Shown here piece by piece: positions 22,211 to 23,334 of a stretch of DNA of 23,334 bases. The notes beneath the pieces are model-generated. The model worked only from the letters and a program-made list of their open reading frames with translations, had not been told where the DNA came from and searched no databases. The first letter of the stretch is position 1, and each line of letters opens with the position of its first letter. The position numbers and the translations under genes were made by a program. The stretch comes from Candidatus Cryptobacteroides faecihippi (lineage in GTDB: Bacteria > Bacteroidota > Bacteroidia > Bacteroidales > UBA932): positions 1-23,334 of the forward strand of contig JAGHSC010000181.1 in the NCBI GenBank assembly GCA_018066065.1, given 5' to 3'.

Positions 22211-23334
22211 ATGAAAGACTACGGTTTGTTCAGAGTGGCGGCCTGCGTACCAAGGGTGAAGGTTGCCGATGTTGAGTTCAATTGTGAATCCATCTGCAGG
22301 ATGATCGACCAGGCTGAGGAGACAAAGGCTTCGCTGGTCGTTTTCCCGGAGCTGTCGGTCACAGGATACACCTGCATGGACATGTTCAGCCAGAACCTTC
22401 TCCTCGAAAAGGCTGAGGAGGCTGTCGGCAGGATTGCAGACTACACGCGCGGCAAGACAGCCACGGTGGTCGTCGGTGCACCTGTACGCTTCAGGGGAAG
22501 ACTCTACAACTGCGCAGTCGTGATGCGCAACGGAGGCATCAAGGGTATCGTCCCAAAGATGTACCTCCCTACCTATGCAGAGTTCGACGAGAGCCGCTGG
22601 TTTGCCTCCGGCTCCGATTTCATGTCTTCGACGAATTCCACTGTCGGAAGGCTTGTGGACGATGGGAAGAACTTCTACAGGGATGGTTTCGACGCCGAGA
22701 TCAGCTTCGTCGGCCAGAAGTGCAACATCTCTCCGAACATCCTGTTCACGATCGGTCAGGCTACTTTCGGAATCGAGATCTGCGAGGATTTCTGGACGCC
22801 TATCCCGCCTTCATCTTTCCTGGCTCCATCAGGTGCGCAGATCATCGTGAACATCTCTGCCTCAAATGAGGTGATGACCAAGCATGCCGAGAGAAGGAAC
22901 CTCGTGGCCAACCAGTCCGGAAGGATGGTTGCAGGCTACATCTACTGTTCTTCAGGCTACGGCGAGTCGACCATGGACACTGTCTACGGTGGTTCATCGA
23001 TGATCGTCGAGAACGGCACGATCCTTTGCGAGAACGAGCGCTTCCAGATGAAGGATTCCATGATCGTTGCAGACTTCGACATCGAGAAGCTCAACGTCCT
23101 CAGACAGAAGAAGAACTCCTTCCGCGGCATGGCGCCGGACGGAACTTCCGCATGTGAATATTCAGGACTCTACGCGCGCTTCGACCTGGGAGCTGCAGCT
23201 CCTACGGACTTCAAGGAGAAGCTTTGCCGCTTCGTCGAGCCTCATCCTTTCCTCCCGGAGGGCGACCCTGTGGAAGTGGCTGCGCGCTGCAAGGAAATCC
23301 TTGCAATCCAGACGACTGGTCTCGTGGCCAGACT
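22211..23334 (+). CDS. nadE: Glutamine-dependent NAD+ synthetase, N-terminal part (cut by window end)
   Basis: The open frame runs off the right edge, giving 374 residues here. It makes NAD from deamido-NAD, using ammonia from glutamine. The visible part is the nitrilase-type glutaminase domain with its catalytic triad: Glu47 (FPELSVTGYT), Lys116 (VPKMYLPTYAEFDESRW) and Cys191 (FGIEICEDFW). The linker then leads towards the synthetase domain, whose P-loop-like SGGxDS motif would lie just beyond the window. The start MKDYGLFRVAACVPRVKVAD resembles the family start; an in-frame ATG at 22202 would add three residues (MIE) and overlaps the preceding stop. It closes the deaminase, phosphorylase, small membrane protein run. 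Confidence 0.94.
   Translation, partial: MKDYGLFRVAACVPRVKVADVEFNCESICRMIDQAEETKASLVVFPELSVTGYTCMDMFSQNLLLEKAEEAVGRIADYTRGKTATVVVGAPVRFRGRLYNCAVVMRNGGIKGIVPKMYLPTYAEFDESRWFASGSDFMSSTNSTVGRLVDDGKNFYRDGFDAEISFVGQKCNISPNILFTIGQATFGIEICEDFWTPIPPSSFLAPSGAQIIVNISASNEVMTKHAERRNLVANQSGRMVAGYIYCSSGYGESTMDTVYGGSSMIVENGTILCENERFQMKDSMIVADFDIEKLNVLRQKKNSFRGMAPDGTSACEYSGLYARFDLGAAAPTDFKEKLCRFVEPHPFLPEGDPVEVAARCKEILAIQTTGLVAR

Noticed and set aside
1..23334. Mobile elements, CRISPR arrays, tRNA genes, attachment sites
   Set aside because: No transposase, integrase, regular spaced repeats, clover-leaf sequences or flanking duplications were found by reading; the window is gene-dense core chromosome.

Overview
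The window looks like chromosomal DNA of a Bacteroidota (order Bacteroidales) bacterium of moderately high GC. Three things point there. Promoter-like boxes fit the Bacteroides -7 consensus TAnnTTTG (clear cases near 2421, 5686, 5747, 15966 and 15996). Several proteins are typical of the phylum: a PUR-like DUF3276 protein, a DUF5606 protein, a long NusB and a lipoprotein glutaminyl cyclase. A TPP-riboswitch-controlled TonB receptor is also present. Genus cannot be read from the sequence; a gut Rikenellaceae- or Cryptobacteroides-like lineage is only a guess. Almost all of the window is ordinary, gene-dense core genome, with no phage, IS, CRISPR or tRNA seen.

Layout. Positions 1-865 (+) hold the 3' end of kdsC and maf. 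Positions 862-5676 (-) hold, in transcription order, a glutaminyl-peptide cyclase lipoprotein, a TPP riboswitch, a TonB-dependent receptor (probable thiamine importer) with its own terminator, then a CNNM/CBS membrane protein and dtd. Positions 5770-6105 (+) are the RNase P RNA gene. Positions 6114-15943 (-) are one long tightly packed run: nusB, yajC, ybbR-like, coaE, DUF5606, rimO, a lipoprotein, glpA, glpB, glpC. Positions 16030-23334 (+) hold the DUF3276 protein and a three-gene exported carbohydrate cluster (Tat-type Gfo/Idh oxidoreductase, DUF1080 lipoprotein, TIM-barrel lipoprotein) closed by a terminator. A nucleoside-salvage run follows: an MTA/SAH/adenosine-type deaminase, purine nucleoside phosphorylase, a small membrane protein and nadE, which is cut by the window end.

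How the genes work together. GlpABC should oxidise glycerol-3-phosphate and feed electrons to menaquinone. The deaminase and the phosphorylase fit consecutive steps of purine nucleoside salvage. The Gfo/Idh, DUF1080 and TIM-barrel trio has the make-up of a periplasmic 3-keto-sugar (oxidation, then elimination or hydrolysis) pathway.

Most notable points: the DUF1080 gene carries an in-frame TAG (18317-18319) inside a conserved region, centred in a 14-bp perfect palindrome. The deaminase gene lacks a convincing start codon and may carry a one-base frameshift. The TPP aptamer begins only a few bases after the preceding stop codon and controls a receptor with no thiamine transporter or kinase beside it. 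The glpC stop lies two bases beyond the rnpB U-run, so glpC transcripts should run antisense into RNase P RNA.
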